Shown: positions 56,373 through 64,000 of the stretch, piece after piece
Numbering within the stretch: the stretch's first letter is position 1
Layout of the letters: the number at the start of each line of letters is the position of its first letter
Assembly: GCF_965644225.1 (NCBI RefSeq)
Contig: NZ_CBFFRJ010000004.1
Coordinates: forward strand, 1 to 64,000
Direction: 5' to 3'
DNA: 64,000 nt
Source: CBFFRJ01 sp965644225
GTDB lineage: Bacteria > Pseudomonadota > Gammaproteobacteria > Enterobacterales > Enterobacteriaceae
Position numbers and translations under genes: made by a program
The notes under the pieces: generated by a model
Told to the model about the DNA's origin: nothing
What the model saw: the letters and a program-made list of their open reading frames with translations, nothing else
The model's database searches: none

Positions 56373-56394
56373 CCCCCCAACGCGCGTTGGGGGG
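56373..56394 (+). terminator. Hairpin after copA
   Basis: CCCCCCAACGC and GCGTTGGGGGG form an uninterrupted 22-base palindrome seven bases after the copA stop. No good T-run follows, so it may be a stability hairpin or weak terminator. Confidence 0.6.
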
Positions 56395-56451
56395 CATTTG
56401 CACCTTTCTCCCCTACGCGCTAGCATGATGTTTTGACTTCAGGAAACGCGT

Positions 56452-57255
56452 ATGGGCCTGTTTCAACGGCTAAAAAATCGCTTTTTCACCCGCCGTTACG
56501 CGTGGCCAGCTATTGATATCACTCTGCCAGGCGATCGCCATTTTCATCTGGTGGGCAGTATCCATATGGGCACGCCGGGTATGTCGCCGCTCCCGGCTGG
56601 CCTGCTGCAAAAACTGCGTCATGCCACTGCCCTGCTGGTTGAAGCCGATGTGGCCAGCGGTGGTTCACCCTTTCTGAATCTACCGGTCTGCCCGCCGCTG
56701 GAGGAGAGACTCTCTGCCAGCCAGCTGCAGGCGCTGGACAATATCCTCACCATTCTTGGCCTGACGCGGGAAGAGTTCGACACCCGCCCAGCCTGGCATA
56801 TTGCGCTGGTATTGCAGGCGACCCAGGCCCAGCGGCTGGGGCTACGCCCGGATTACGGGATCGATTTTCAGCTGTTGCAATCAGCGCAGCAGTTTTCAAC
56901 TCCGGTGATTGAGCTGGAAGGCACCGAGAATCAGGTGGCGATTTTGCTTAAGCTTGCCGATGACGGCAGTGAGCTACTCCAGGATACCCTGACTCACTGG
57001 CATGAAAATGCCCGTTTATTGCAGGTGATGCTCAGCTGGTGGCTGGAGTCGCCGCCGACCGGGGGAGAATCGTTAACCCTGCCGACGACCTTTAGCGCGT
57101 CACTGCACGACGTATTGATGCACCAGCGCAATCAGGCCTGGTGCGAGCGTCTATGGGCCTTGCCTGCCGGGCAATATGTGGTGGCTGCCGGGGCGTTGCA
57201 CCTGTATGGCGAAGGGAATCTGCCTGAACTTTTACAGAAAAAAAACGGCCAATAG
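56452..57255 (+). CDS. ybaP: YbaP, TraB/GumN-family protein
   Basis: The 267-aa protein matches E. coli YbaP (264 aa): WPAIDITLPGDRHFHLVGSIHMG, ALLVEADV and the ending YVVAAGALHLYGEGNLPELL. TraB/GumN (TIKI) proteins carry two GxxH motifs and a Glu that are thought to form a metal-dependent protease; here they are GSIHMG and GALHLYG. I see no clear signal peptide. Cellular role unknown. It lies between copA and ybaK as in E. coli, without the ybaQ gene that E. coli has near here. Confidence 0.93.
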   Translation: MGLFQRLKNRFFTRRYAWPAIDITLPGDRHFHLVGSIHMGTPGMSPLPAGLLQKLRHATALLVEADVASGGSPFLNLPVCPPLEERLSASQLQALDNILTILGLTREEFDTRPAWHIALVLQATQAQRLGLRPDYGIDFQLLQSAQQFSTPVIELEGTENQVAILLKLADDGSELLQDTLTHWHENARLLQVMLSWWLESPPTGGESLTLPTTFSASLHDVLMHQRNQAWCERLWALPAGQYVVAAGALHLYGEGNLPELLQKKNGQ

Positions 57256-57439
57256 TGATATTGGCCCGTCAAAGAGGAATTTCAATTTTATTATTATGCC
57301 GAAGCTCGCGCTTCGGGTTGCCAAATTGTCGCGCAAACTTCCGCCACAGCCAATACGCTTGCGCAAGATAGTACTATTTTTGCGGGCCAGGACGGGCGTA
57401 TGCTGGGGGCGTTAAATGACTTTGGTTTAAAGGATTGCT

Positions 57440-57919
57440 ATGACTCCCGCCGTTAAGTTACTCGAAAAACACAAAATTTCTTTCCAGATCCATACCTACG
57501 ATCACGACCCGAATGAGACCAACTTTGGTGATGAAGTGGTACGCAAGCTGGGGCTGAATCCGGACCAGGTTTATAAAACGCTACTGGTGGCGATTAATGG
57601 CGATATGAAGCACCTGGCTGTTGCCGTCACCCCGGTCGCCGGCATGCTGGATCTCAAAAAAGTGGCAAAAGCGCTGGGAGCCAAGAAAGTGGATATGGCC
57701 GACCCGATGGTGGCGCAGCGAATCACCGGCTATCTGGTGGGCGGTATCAGCCCACTCGGGCAGAAAAAACGTCTGCCAACCGTGATTGATGCCCCGGCGC
57801 AGGAATTTGCCACCGTCTATGTATCCGGTGGCAAACGCGGGTTAGATATTGAACTGGCGGCAATGGATCTGGCAACAATCCTTGATGCGAAGTTTGCAGA
57901 TATCGCACGTCGGGACTGA
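57440..57919 (+). CDS. ybaK: YbaK, Cys-tRNA(Pro) deacylase
   Basis: The 159-aa protein clears tRNA-Pro mischarged with cysteine, working with ProRS in trans. It has the INS-superfamily fold with the conserved lysine in VYKTLLVAINGD, VDMADPMVAQRITGYLVGGI and GKRGLDIELA motifs. Length equals E. coli. It is transcribed alone, after a 184-base gap from ybaP. Confidence 0.96.
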   Translation: MTPAVKLLEKHKISFQIHTYDHDPNETNFGDEVVRKLGLNPDQVYKTLLVAINGDMKHLAVAVTPVAGMLDLKKVAKALGAKKVDMADPMVAQRITGYLVGGISPLGQKKRLPTVIDAPAQEFATVYVSGGKRGLDIELAAMDLATILDAKFADIARRD

Positions 57920-57934
57920 AGTTCAGCGCAGGTT

Positions 57935-58433
57935 CTCCCCTCACCCTGACCCTCTCCCCAATGGCTGAGGAATCCCCACTAATACCATGTTTTTCAGCGA
58001 AAATATGGCGTTAAGAGGATAAAACAGCAACAGCGATGACCTTAACCGGCTGAAAATCGACGAAGCGTATCCGTAAGGCCGGGGCGACGCGCATGGATGC
58101 GCGGCGAGGGTGGATTTACAAGGACGTTACCTCCGCCCGTCCCCGATAAGCCTGAAGGAATACACTGAGTGGACCGCGCCAGCGGCGATTTTCTGAGCCA
58201 GAGCCCGGGTCGCCAGGGGGGTGGCGATTTGAGCCCCCCTGGCACGTTCACCGGTTCCAGGGTAACAGAGAAGCAAGGAACATAAGGTGAACGGGATAAC
58301 CACTACAGCCCGTATGTTTCCCCTCACCCTAACCCTCTCCCAAAACGGGCGAGGGGACTGTCTGTGCGGGCATTTTTTTCTGGGGATCCCTCAACCCCAA
58401 TGGGGCGAGGGAACAAAACAAGGGGATGCTCTG
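57935..58433. repeat. Intergenic repeat cluster between ybaK and ushA
   Basis: The stretch contains CCCTCACCCTGACCCTCTCC (57940) and a second version at 58320-58345. Between them is a GC-rich block (about 58020-58270) with hairpins CGCGCAT-GG-ATGCGCG (about 58089-58104) and GCCAGGGGGG/CCCCCCTGGC (58212-58221 with 58234-58243). The block resembles sequence I have seen repeated between genes of other Enterobacteriaceae and sometimes annotated as a 60-70-aa hypothetical protein on the minus strand. I treat it as non-coding repeat DNA. Confidence 0.55.
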
Positions 58434-60086
58434 CTACTGCCAGCTCACTTCGCCTTTAGGTTCGTAAGTACTCACGTCCAGCGGAGAGTTTTGCTCTATA
58501 AACTGCTTGAGCACCTCGGCATCGATAAAGCCGGTATTCACATAGCCCGGTTTATCGTCGATATGCGGATACCCGTCGCCACCGGTGGCGTTAAAGCTTA
58601 ACGTCGCCAGGCGGTAGGTTTTCGCAGGATCAATGGCTTCGCCTTTAATCTTCAGGTCGTTAAGCACGCCGTCTTTCGCCACAAAGCTGACATTGGCAAA
58701 CTGCGGGTAAGCGCCAGAATCCGGCTTCATCTTCGCCACGGCGGAGAGATAGTCGGTCAGCTCTTTACCGTTCATGTCCGCGTAGACCAGCGTATTGCCA
58801 AAGGGCTGCACTTTGAGCACATCTTTGTAGGTGATATCACCCGCTTCGATGGAGTCACGCACGCCGCCGCCGCTCATCACGGCCAGATCCGCATTGGTTC
58901 GCGCCATTTGTGCCGCCAGAATCACCCTCGCCAGATTGGTCTGCACAAAGCGCACTTTGCTGCGATCGCCCTCCAGATGCCCATTGGTATTACCGACCTT
59001 CACCTCCAGCTGCGCTTTACCTTTATTCTGGAACGGCGTCAGCAAAGAGAGCATTTGTGGGTTTTCCTGGATTTCTGGCGTGTAGAGTACGCGCTCGCTC
59101 TTGCCGTTGTCCCAGGTCACTTTCTTCTTCAGGTTTACCGGGATCAGCTGGTAACGCACCATCTTCATCTCGCCATTGCGAAACTCGAAATCGGCGCGCC
59201 CGACATATTTGCCCCATTCATGGGCCTGCACAATCCAGATACCGTTTTGCTGATCCGGCGCACATGGCGTGCCCGGCACATAATCGACCTGCTTTTTATT
59301 CTCCGACGCCATACAGACCGGATCCTGTGAGTGACCACCCACAATCATCGCCAGCGCGCCTTTGGGTAGGCTGCGCGCCATTTCCACATCGCCCGGCGCG
59401 TTCGAACCGTGTTCGCCATTGTCATAATGCCCCATATGGGTGGTGGCAATAATCACGTCCGGCTTCTGAGTCTGTTTGAGCTCGTCAATGACCAGCTTTG
59501 CTTCTTCCGCCGGTTTACGAAACTCAATGTCAGTGAAGAATTCCGGGTTACCGATTTTTGCCGTGTCGTCGGTAGTTAAGCCGATAACGGCAATCTTCAG
59601 CCCCTGCCTGTCGAAAATCATCCACGGCTTAAACAGACGTTCATTGGTGCTTTTCTGGTAGATATTGGCGGAAAGGAACGGGAACTTAGCCCATTTTTCC
59701 TGCTGCCGCAGTACGCTCAGCGGATTATCGAATTCATGGTTGCCAACGGCCATTGCATCATAGCCAATCAGGTTCATGCCGCGAAAATCTGGCTCGGCAT
59801 CCTGAAGATCGGACTCAGGAACCCCGGTGTTGATATCGCCACCCGAGAGGAGCAGCACGCTGCCGCCTTCAGTGACCACCTCTTTGCGGATCCCATCCAC
59901 CAGCGTTTTCTGTGCTGAGAGCCCGTATTCACCGTAATCACTGCGCCAGAAATGCCCGTGGTGATCGTTGGTGTGCAGGATGGTGATTTTATAGGTTTTA
60001 TCCTGCTCGTAAGCCTGAACCTGCGTACTCGCCAGAGAAAGTGCGGCCAGGACAGCCAGCACGACGCTCTTTTTTAACAACTTCAT
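58434..60086 (-). CDS. ushA: UshA, periplasmic 5'-nucleotidase / UDP-sugar hydrolase
   Basis: The 550-aa protein is exported (signal 1-25, ending QVQA) and hydrolyses nucleotides and UDP-sugars with two metals. The metallophosphatase motifs are TNDHHGHFW (Asp41, His43), GGDINTG, GNHEFDNP (Asn116-His117), THMGHY and GGHSQD. The C-terminal substrate domain (about 365-550) includes QPFGNTLVYADMNG. Length equals E. coli UshA. It is divergent from fsr across 203 A+T-rich bases. Confidence 0.98.
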   Translation of the reverse strand: MKLLKKSVVLAVLAALSLASTQVQAYEQDKTYKITILHTNDHHGHFWRSDYGEYGLSAQKTLVDGIRKEVVTEGGSVLLLSGGDINTGVPESDLQDAEPDFRGMNLIGYDAMAVGNHEFDNPLSVLRQQEKWAKFPFLSANIYQKSTNERLFKPWMIFDRQGLKIAVIGLTTDDTAKIGNPEFFTDIEFRKPAEEAKLVIDELKQTQKPDVIIATTHMGHYDNGEHGSNAPGDVEMARSLPKGALAMIVGGHSQDPVCMASENKKQVDYVPGTPCAPDQQNGIWIVQAHEWGKYVGRADFEFRNGEMKMVRYQLIPVNLKKKVTWDNGKSERVLYTPEIQENPQMLSLLTPFQNKGKAQLEVKVGNTNGHLEGDRSKVRFVQTNLARVILAAQMARTNADLAVMSGGGVRDSIEAGDITYKDVLKVQPFGNTLVYADMNGKELTDYLSAVAKMKPDSGAYPQFANVSFVAKDGVLNDLKIKGEAIDPAKTYRLATLSFNATGGDGYPHIDDKPGYVNTGFIDAEVLKQFIEQNSPLDVSTYEPKGEVSWQ

Positions 60087-60289
60087 GTTTCTCTCCCTGA
60101 TTCATTAATCAGCTGAAAAAATACTGTTCATTGTAAAAATAGACAAATAAGTTTTCAGCATTGCTGACTTACTTAAAACTTGAGCACTGGTATGTTATAT
60201 CCGTCATACTTCAAGCCGCAGATATGTTAGCCAGATAATTATTACCGTTTCGATACTTCTACTACATCGATTAAGCAAACAGAGTATTT

Positions 60290-61510
60290 ATGGCAATCAG
60301 TGAAACCCCTCAGCCCCTGACACCCGCTTCCGGGTCGGCGGCGAAAGCACGTACTTCATTTGGTATTCTCGGTGCGATTAGCGTGTCGCATCTGCTCAAT
60401 GACATGATCCAGTCGCTCATTCTGGCGATTTACCCTATTTTGCAGGGCGAGTTTTCTCTCTCTTTTATGCAGATAGGGATGATAACCCTCACCTTCCAGC
60501 TGTCGTCATCGCTTCTGCAACCGGTGGTGGGCTACTGGACCGACAAACATCCGATGCCCTGGTCGCTGCCGATTGGCATGTGCTTTACCCTGTGCGGGCT
60601 GGTGCTACTGGCGCTGGCGGGTAGCTTTGCCAGCGTGCTGGTGGCCGCGGCGCTGGTGGGGACGGGTTCATCGGTATTCCATCCGGAATCCTCGCGCGTG
60701 GCGCGTATGGCCTCCGGCGGTCGTCATGGTCTGGCGCAATCCATCTTCCAGGTGGGCGGGAACTTTGGCAGTTCGCTGGGGCCGCTGCTGGCGGCTATCG
60801 TTATTGCACCTTATGGCAAAGGGAATGTGGCCTGGTTTGTGCTGGCAGCCCTGCTGGCGATTGTGGTGCTGGCCCAGGTCAGCCGCTGGTATGCGGCACA
60901 GCATCGGGTGAATATCGGTAAAAAATCAGCCCCGGTGATAAATCCCCTGCCACGCAATAAAGTGGTTCTGGCGGTTTGCGTGCTGTTAATCCTGATTTTC
61001 TCGAAATATTTCTATATGGCGAGCATCAGCAGCTATTTCACCTTTTATCTGATGCATAAATTTGATTTATCGGTGCAAAATGCACAGATGCATCTGTTTA
61101 TCTTCTTGTTTGCGGTAGCCGCTGGCACGGTGGTTGGCGGGCCGCTTGGCGATAAAATTGGTCGTAAATATGTTATTTGGGGCTCTATCCTTGGCGTTGC
61201 GCCTTTTACGCTTCTTTTACCCTACGCAACTCTCTTCTGGACCGGTGTATTAACGGTGATTATTGGATTTGTCCTGGCCTCAGCGTTTTCGGCCATTCTG
61301 GTCTATGCCCAGGAGCTACTTCCGGGGCGTATCGGCATGGTTTCCGGACTCTTCTTTGGTTTCGCCTTTGGGATGGGAGGTCTGGGGGCTGCGGTTCTGG
61401 GTGTGATCGCCGACCATTCCAGCATTGAGTTGGTCTATAAAATCTGTGCTTACCTCCCGTTACTGGGAATTTTGACCATATTTCTGCCTGATAACCGGCA
61501 TAATGCATAG
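60290..61510 (+). CDS. fsr: Fsr, fosmidomycin-efflux MFS transporter
   Basis: The 406-aa protein is a 12-helix major-facilitator carrier matching E. coli Fsr (406 aa), whose overproduction gives fosmidomycin resistance. It begins MAISETPQPLTP, with HLLNDMIQSLILAIYPILQG in the first helices, GTGSSVFHPESSRVARMASG and GDKIGRKYV between helices. The natural substrate is unknown. Its order ushA-fsr-ybaL is as in E. coli. Confidence 0.96.
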   Translation: MAISETPQPLTPASGSAAKARTSFGILGAISVSHLLNDMIQSLILAIYPILQGEFSLSFMQIGMITLTFQLSSSLLQPVVGYWTDKHPMPWSLPIGMCFTLCGLVLLALAGSFASVLVAAALVGTGSSVFHPESSRVARMASGGRHGLAQSIFQVGGNFGSSLGPLLAAIVIAPYGKGNVAWFVLAALLAIVVLAQVSRWYAAQHRVNIGKKSAPVINPLPRNKVVLAVCVLLILIFSKYFYMASISSYFTFYLMHKFDLSVQNAQMHLFIFLFAVAAGTVVGGPLGDKIGRKYVIWGSILGVAPFTLLLPYATLFWTGVLTVIIGFVLASAFSAILVYAQELLPGRIGMVSGLFFGFAFGMGGLGAAVLGVIADHSSIELVYKICAYLPLLGILTIFLPDNRHNA

Positions 61511-61742
61511 TTTCCTCGGGGTCAAAGCCTGGCTTTGACCCTCGAATTCTCCAGCATATAAGCACTTATGATGCGTTCTCTGCATTTGATAAGCCAGATC
61601 CCTCTTTTTTTCACCCAACGTGCCATTTTCTTCAAAATTCAATAATTATTCATAAACACAATGGTTAAAATTGTCATAAACTGTAACTCGGGTTTTGGCA
61701 AAACAGCCAAAATGGATCCACGCATCAACGAAAGGAGACGGA

Positions 61743-63419
61743 ATGCATCACGCCACACCGCTAATCACCACCATTGTGGGCGGGCTTGTTCTCGCTTTTA
61801 TCCTCGGTATGCTTGCTAACAAATTACGTATTTCACCTCTGGTGGGTTATCTGCTCGCAGGCGTTCTGGCCGGGCCATTTACGCCAGGGTTTGTGGCGGA
61901 TACCAAGCTCGCACCTGAGCTTGCGGAACTGGGCGTGATTTTATTGATGTTTGGCGTGGGTCTTCATTTTTCGTTAAAGGATTTGATGGCGGTAAAGTCC
62001 ATCGCCATCCCCGGAGCGATAGCGCAAATTGCCGTCGCAACGCTTCTGGGAATGGCGCTCTCCGCAACGCTTGGCTGGTCACTGATGACCGGCATCGTGT
62101 TTGGACTCTGTCTTTCAACCGCCAGTACCGTGGTGTTGCTGCGCGCGCTTGAGGAACGACAACTGATAGACAGTCAGCGCGGACAAATCGCCATCGGCTG
62201 GCTGATTGTTGAAGATTTGGTGATGGTACTGACGCTGGTCTTACTGCCCGCCATCGCTGGAATGGTCGAAAAAGGCAATGTCGGGCTGGCAACACTGGCC
62301 GTGGATATGGGCATTACCATCGGCAAAGTGGTCGCTTTCATCGCCATTATGATGGTGGTTGGCCGCCGCCTGGTGCCCTGGATCATGGCCCGCAGCGCCG
62401 CCACTGGCTCACGTGAACTCTTTACCCTGTCGGTTTTGGCGCTGGCCCTTGGTATCGCCTTTGGCGCGGTCGAACTGTTCGACGTCTCTTTTGCCCTCGG
62501 CGCATTCTTCGCCGGAATGGTGCTCAACGAATCGGAACTGAGCCACCGGGCTGCCCACGACACCCTGCCGCTACGCGATGCCTTTGCGGTACTGTTTTTC
62601 GTCTCCGTCGGCATGTTGTTCGACCCGCTGGTACTTATCGATCAGCCGCTGGCGGTGCTGGGTACGCTGGCAATTATCATTTTTGGTAAATCCGTGGCGG
62701 CGTTCTTCCTGGTGCGCATGTTTGGTCACTCGCCGCGTACGGCGCTGACTATCGCCGCCAGCCTCGCGCAAATTGGTGAATTCGCCTTTATCCTTGCCGG
62801 TCTGGGCATGGCATTAAATCTGCTGCCGCAGGCGGGGCAGAACCTGGTGCTGGCCGGGGCCATCCTCTCCATTATGCTCAACCCGATCCTGTTCGCGTTG
62901 CTGGAAAAATACCTCGATAAAACCGAAACCCTCGAAGAGCAAACGCTGGAAGAGGCGATCGAAGAAGAGAAACAGATCCCGGTGGATATCTGTAACCATG
63001 CTCTGCTGGTGGGCTTTGGCCGCGTTGGTAGCCTGCTGGGTGAGAAGTTAATGGCGCTGGGTATTCCGCTGGTGGTGATTGAAACCTCGCGCACCCGCGT
63101 GGATGAGTTACGTGAACGCGGCATCCGGGCGGTGTTGGGCAATGCGGCAAACGAAGAGATTATGAATCTGGCGCACCTTGATTGCGCCCGCTGGTTATTA
63201 CTGACGATCCCTAACGGCTATGAAGCCGGTGAGATTGTCACTACCGCGCGCGAGAAATGCCCGAATATCGAGATAATCGCCCGTGCCCATTATGATGACG
63301 AAGTGGAATACATTATGGAGCGCGGCGCGGATCAGGTGGTGATGGGTGAGCGTGAAATTGCCAATACCATGCTGACGTTGCTTGAGAATCCGCCTCTTGA
63401 AGAGGCAATGACGGGGTAA
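61743..63419 (+). CDS. ybaL: YbaL, putative CPA2-family cation/proton antiporter
   Basis: ATG 61743, behind GGAGACGG, gives 558 aa, the E. coli length; an in-frame ATG lies 16 codons upstream. The first about 390 residues hold 12-13 membrane helices of the Kef/CPA2 type (NKLRISPLVGYLLAGVLAGP). The C-terminal RCK/TrkA-N domain (about 415-535) binds nucleotide (ALLVGFGRVGSLLGEKL). It resembles KefB/KefC but lacks their ancillary-protein gene alongside. Ion specificity is unproven. Confidence 0.94.
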   Translation: MHHATPLITTIVGGLVLAFILGMLANKLRISPLVGYLLAGVLAGPFTPGFVADTKLAPELAELGVILLMFGVGLHFSLKDLMAVKSIAIPGAIAQIAVATLLGMALSATLGWSLMTGIVFGLCLSTASTVVLLRALEERQLIDSQRGQIAIGWLIVEDLVMVLTLVLLPAIAGMVEKGNVGLATLAVDMGITIGKVVAFIAIMMVVGRRLVPWIMARSAATGSRELFTLSVLALALGIAFGAVELFDVSFALGAFFAGMVLNESELSHRAAHDTLPLRDAFAVLFFVSVGMLFDPLVLIDQPLAVLGTLAIIIFGKSVAAFFLVRMFGHSPRTALTIAASLAQIGEFAFILAGLGMALNLLPQAGQNLVLAGAILSIMLNPILFALLEKYLDKTETLEEQTLEEAIEEEKQIPVDICNHALLVGFGRVGSLLGEKLMALGIPLVVIETSRTRVDELRERGIRAVLGNAANEEIMNLAHLDCARWLLLTIPNGYEAGEIVTTAREKCPNIEIIARAHYDDEVEYIMERGADQVVMGEREIANTMLTLLENPPLEEAMTG

Positions 63420-63429
63420 GATCTTGCGG

Positions 63430-63470
63430 TCTGATGCCCTCACCCCGCCCCTCTCCCACGGGAGAGGGAG
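63430..63470. repeat. REP-like palindrome, copy 2
   Basis: CCCTCTCCC (63449-63457) pairs with GGGAGAGGG (63460-63468), preceded by TCTGATGCCCTCACCCC. It is nearly identical to the unit at 25213-25258, and like it lies 3' to a gene. Confidence 0.75.
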
Positions 63471-63475
63471 CAAAC

Positions 63476-63506
63476 ACTAAAAACGGCAACCAGAGGTTAC
63501 CGTTTC
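63476..63506. terminator. Bidirectional terminator between ybaL and gsk
   Basis: AAACGGCAACC (63481-63491) pairs with GGTTACCGTTT (63495-63505). Read leftward from gsk it is followed by TTAGTG after a five-T run; read rightward by CGCTTTT. Confidence 0.75.
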
Positions 63507-63510
63507 GCTT

Positions 63511-64000
63511 TTACCTGTCCCAGTAGGACTCTTCCAGACTGTCTTCACGCTCCGGCAGACCGCGCGATAAACGCGGGGCGTGTTGATTCAACACCTGGTA
63601 GCTAACACGGTTGGCGTATTTACACACCTGAGCCAGTGACGAATAAGTCAGCCAGGTAAAAGCATGCTTACTGGAGTTCGGCACATTGAGACGATGGTAA
63701 TTATTGGCGGTGATGTCATGTAACAAGGCCGCCAGAGCGCCATCTCCCGCTCCGTTGGTATTCATGATTTTTTCCGGGCCGCCCATATAAGGCGCAATGT
63801 GCGAGAAGATACGCAGCGGGTTAATACAGTCTTTATGACGCATCGCCCGGCTAAATTCATACTGATTAAATTCGGCAATCGCGCCAGGCAACAGCGGGTG
63901 CTGAGTTTTACGCTTCGCTTCGTCTTCGGTGAACCCGGCCATATACAGGCCAATCGGCCCTGCGGTGCACAGCACCAGGTCAACCCAGTCCAGCGCCTTA
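63511..64000 (-). CDS. gsk: Inosine-guanosine kinase, C-terminal part
   Basis: The frame is open to the window edge, so only the last 162 residues or so are seen. They match E. coli Gsk, a ribokinase-family enzyme that phosphorylates inosine and guanosine in purine salvage. The visible part includes WVDLVLCTAGPIGLYMAG and NTNGAGDGALAALLHD, which holds the anion hole and catalytic Asp (GAGDG). The neighbour ybaL is convergent, as in E. coli. Confidence 0.95.
   Translation of the reverse strand, partial: KALDWVDLVLCTAGPIGLYMAGFTEDEAKRKTQHPLLPGAIAEFNQYEFSRAMRHKDCINPLRIFSHIAPYMGGPEKIMNTNGAGDGALAALLHDITANNYHRLNVPNSSKHAFTWLTYSSLAQVCKYANRVSYQVLNQHAPRLSRGLPEREDSLEESYWDR

Noticed and set aside
58042..58251. 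A 69-codon minus-strand frame
   Set aside because: Its codons coincide with GC-rich hairpins of a repeat; product is Pro/Arg-rich without a fold, so I list the region as repeat DNA.

Overview
The window is chromosomal DNA of a member of the Enterobacteriaceae. From about 30.7 kb to the end, the housekeeping genes follow the Escherichia coli order read backwards (cysS, ppiB, lpxH, purEK, ybbP-ybbA-tesA-ybbO-ybbN-qmcA-ybbJ, cueR-copA, ybaP, ybaK, ushA, fsr, ybaL, gsk). folD-ybcJ sits before cysS and a tRNA-Arg(UCU) gene (argU) sits near folD. Protein similarity, a 127-bp ERIC element and Salmonella-like sfbABC genes suggest an Enterobacter/Lelliottia/Citrobacter-like genus. I cannot name the species from the sequence alone.

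Bases 1 to about 16,012 are one arm of a lambdoid prophage that ends at the 3' end of argU. A CI/Cro-type switch lies at 6.7-7.8 kb. Leftward from it (minus strand) run a Cro-like repressor, a YmfL-like regulator, a replication initiator containing 15-bp iterons, a PerC-like regulator, a cytosine-adenine DNA methyltransferase fusion broken by one in-frame TGA, RusA, a DUF968 protein and a DUF1133 protein. Rightward (plus strand) run CI, two uncharacterised genes in the rex-like position, a pL-like promoter, a terminator, a long structured RNA element, a phage RdgC, an HD hydrolase, a ParB-like protein, several small unknown genes and an AlpA/Xis-like protein. No integrase is visible at the argU end. 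The late genes and the other attachment site lie outside the window.

Bases 16,013-30,700 hold argU, a chemoreceptor, a secreted alpha/beta hydrolase, folD-ybcJ, a glucose-family PTS permease with its LacI-type regulator, an ERIC element, a short-chain dehydrogenase and a YdjM-like membrane protein. They also hold a three-gene minus-strand operon (PhnP-like MBL hydrolase, nucleoside-type MFS carrier, MgtC-like protein), divergent from an unusual LacI regulator fused to a whole solute-binding-protein domain.

Bases 33,459-40,434 interrupt the lpxH-purE junction with a siderophore-uptake locus: a FyuA-like TonB receptor, a YbtA-like AraC regulator, two YbtP/YbtQ-like ABC half-transporters and a small unknown protein. 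No siderophore synthesis genes accompany it, so it looks like a xenosiderophore (possibly yersiniabactin-type) scavenging system. Downstream of purEK are a MetNIQ/SfbABC-type importer and a porin, then the conserved ybb-cop-yba block. Intergenic repeats (ERIC, REP-like CCCTCTCCC palindromes, and a GC-rich structured repeat near 58.1 kb) punctuate the host part.
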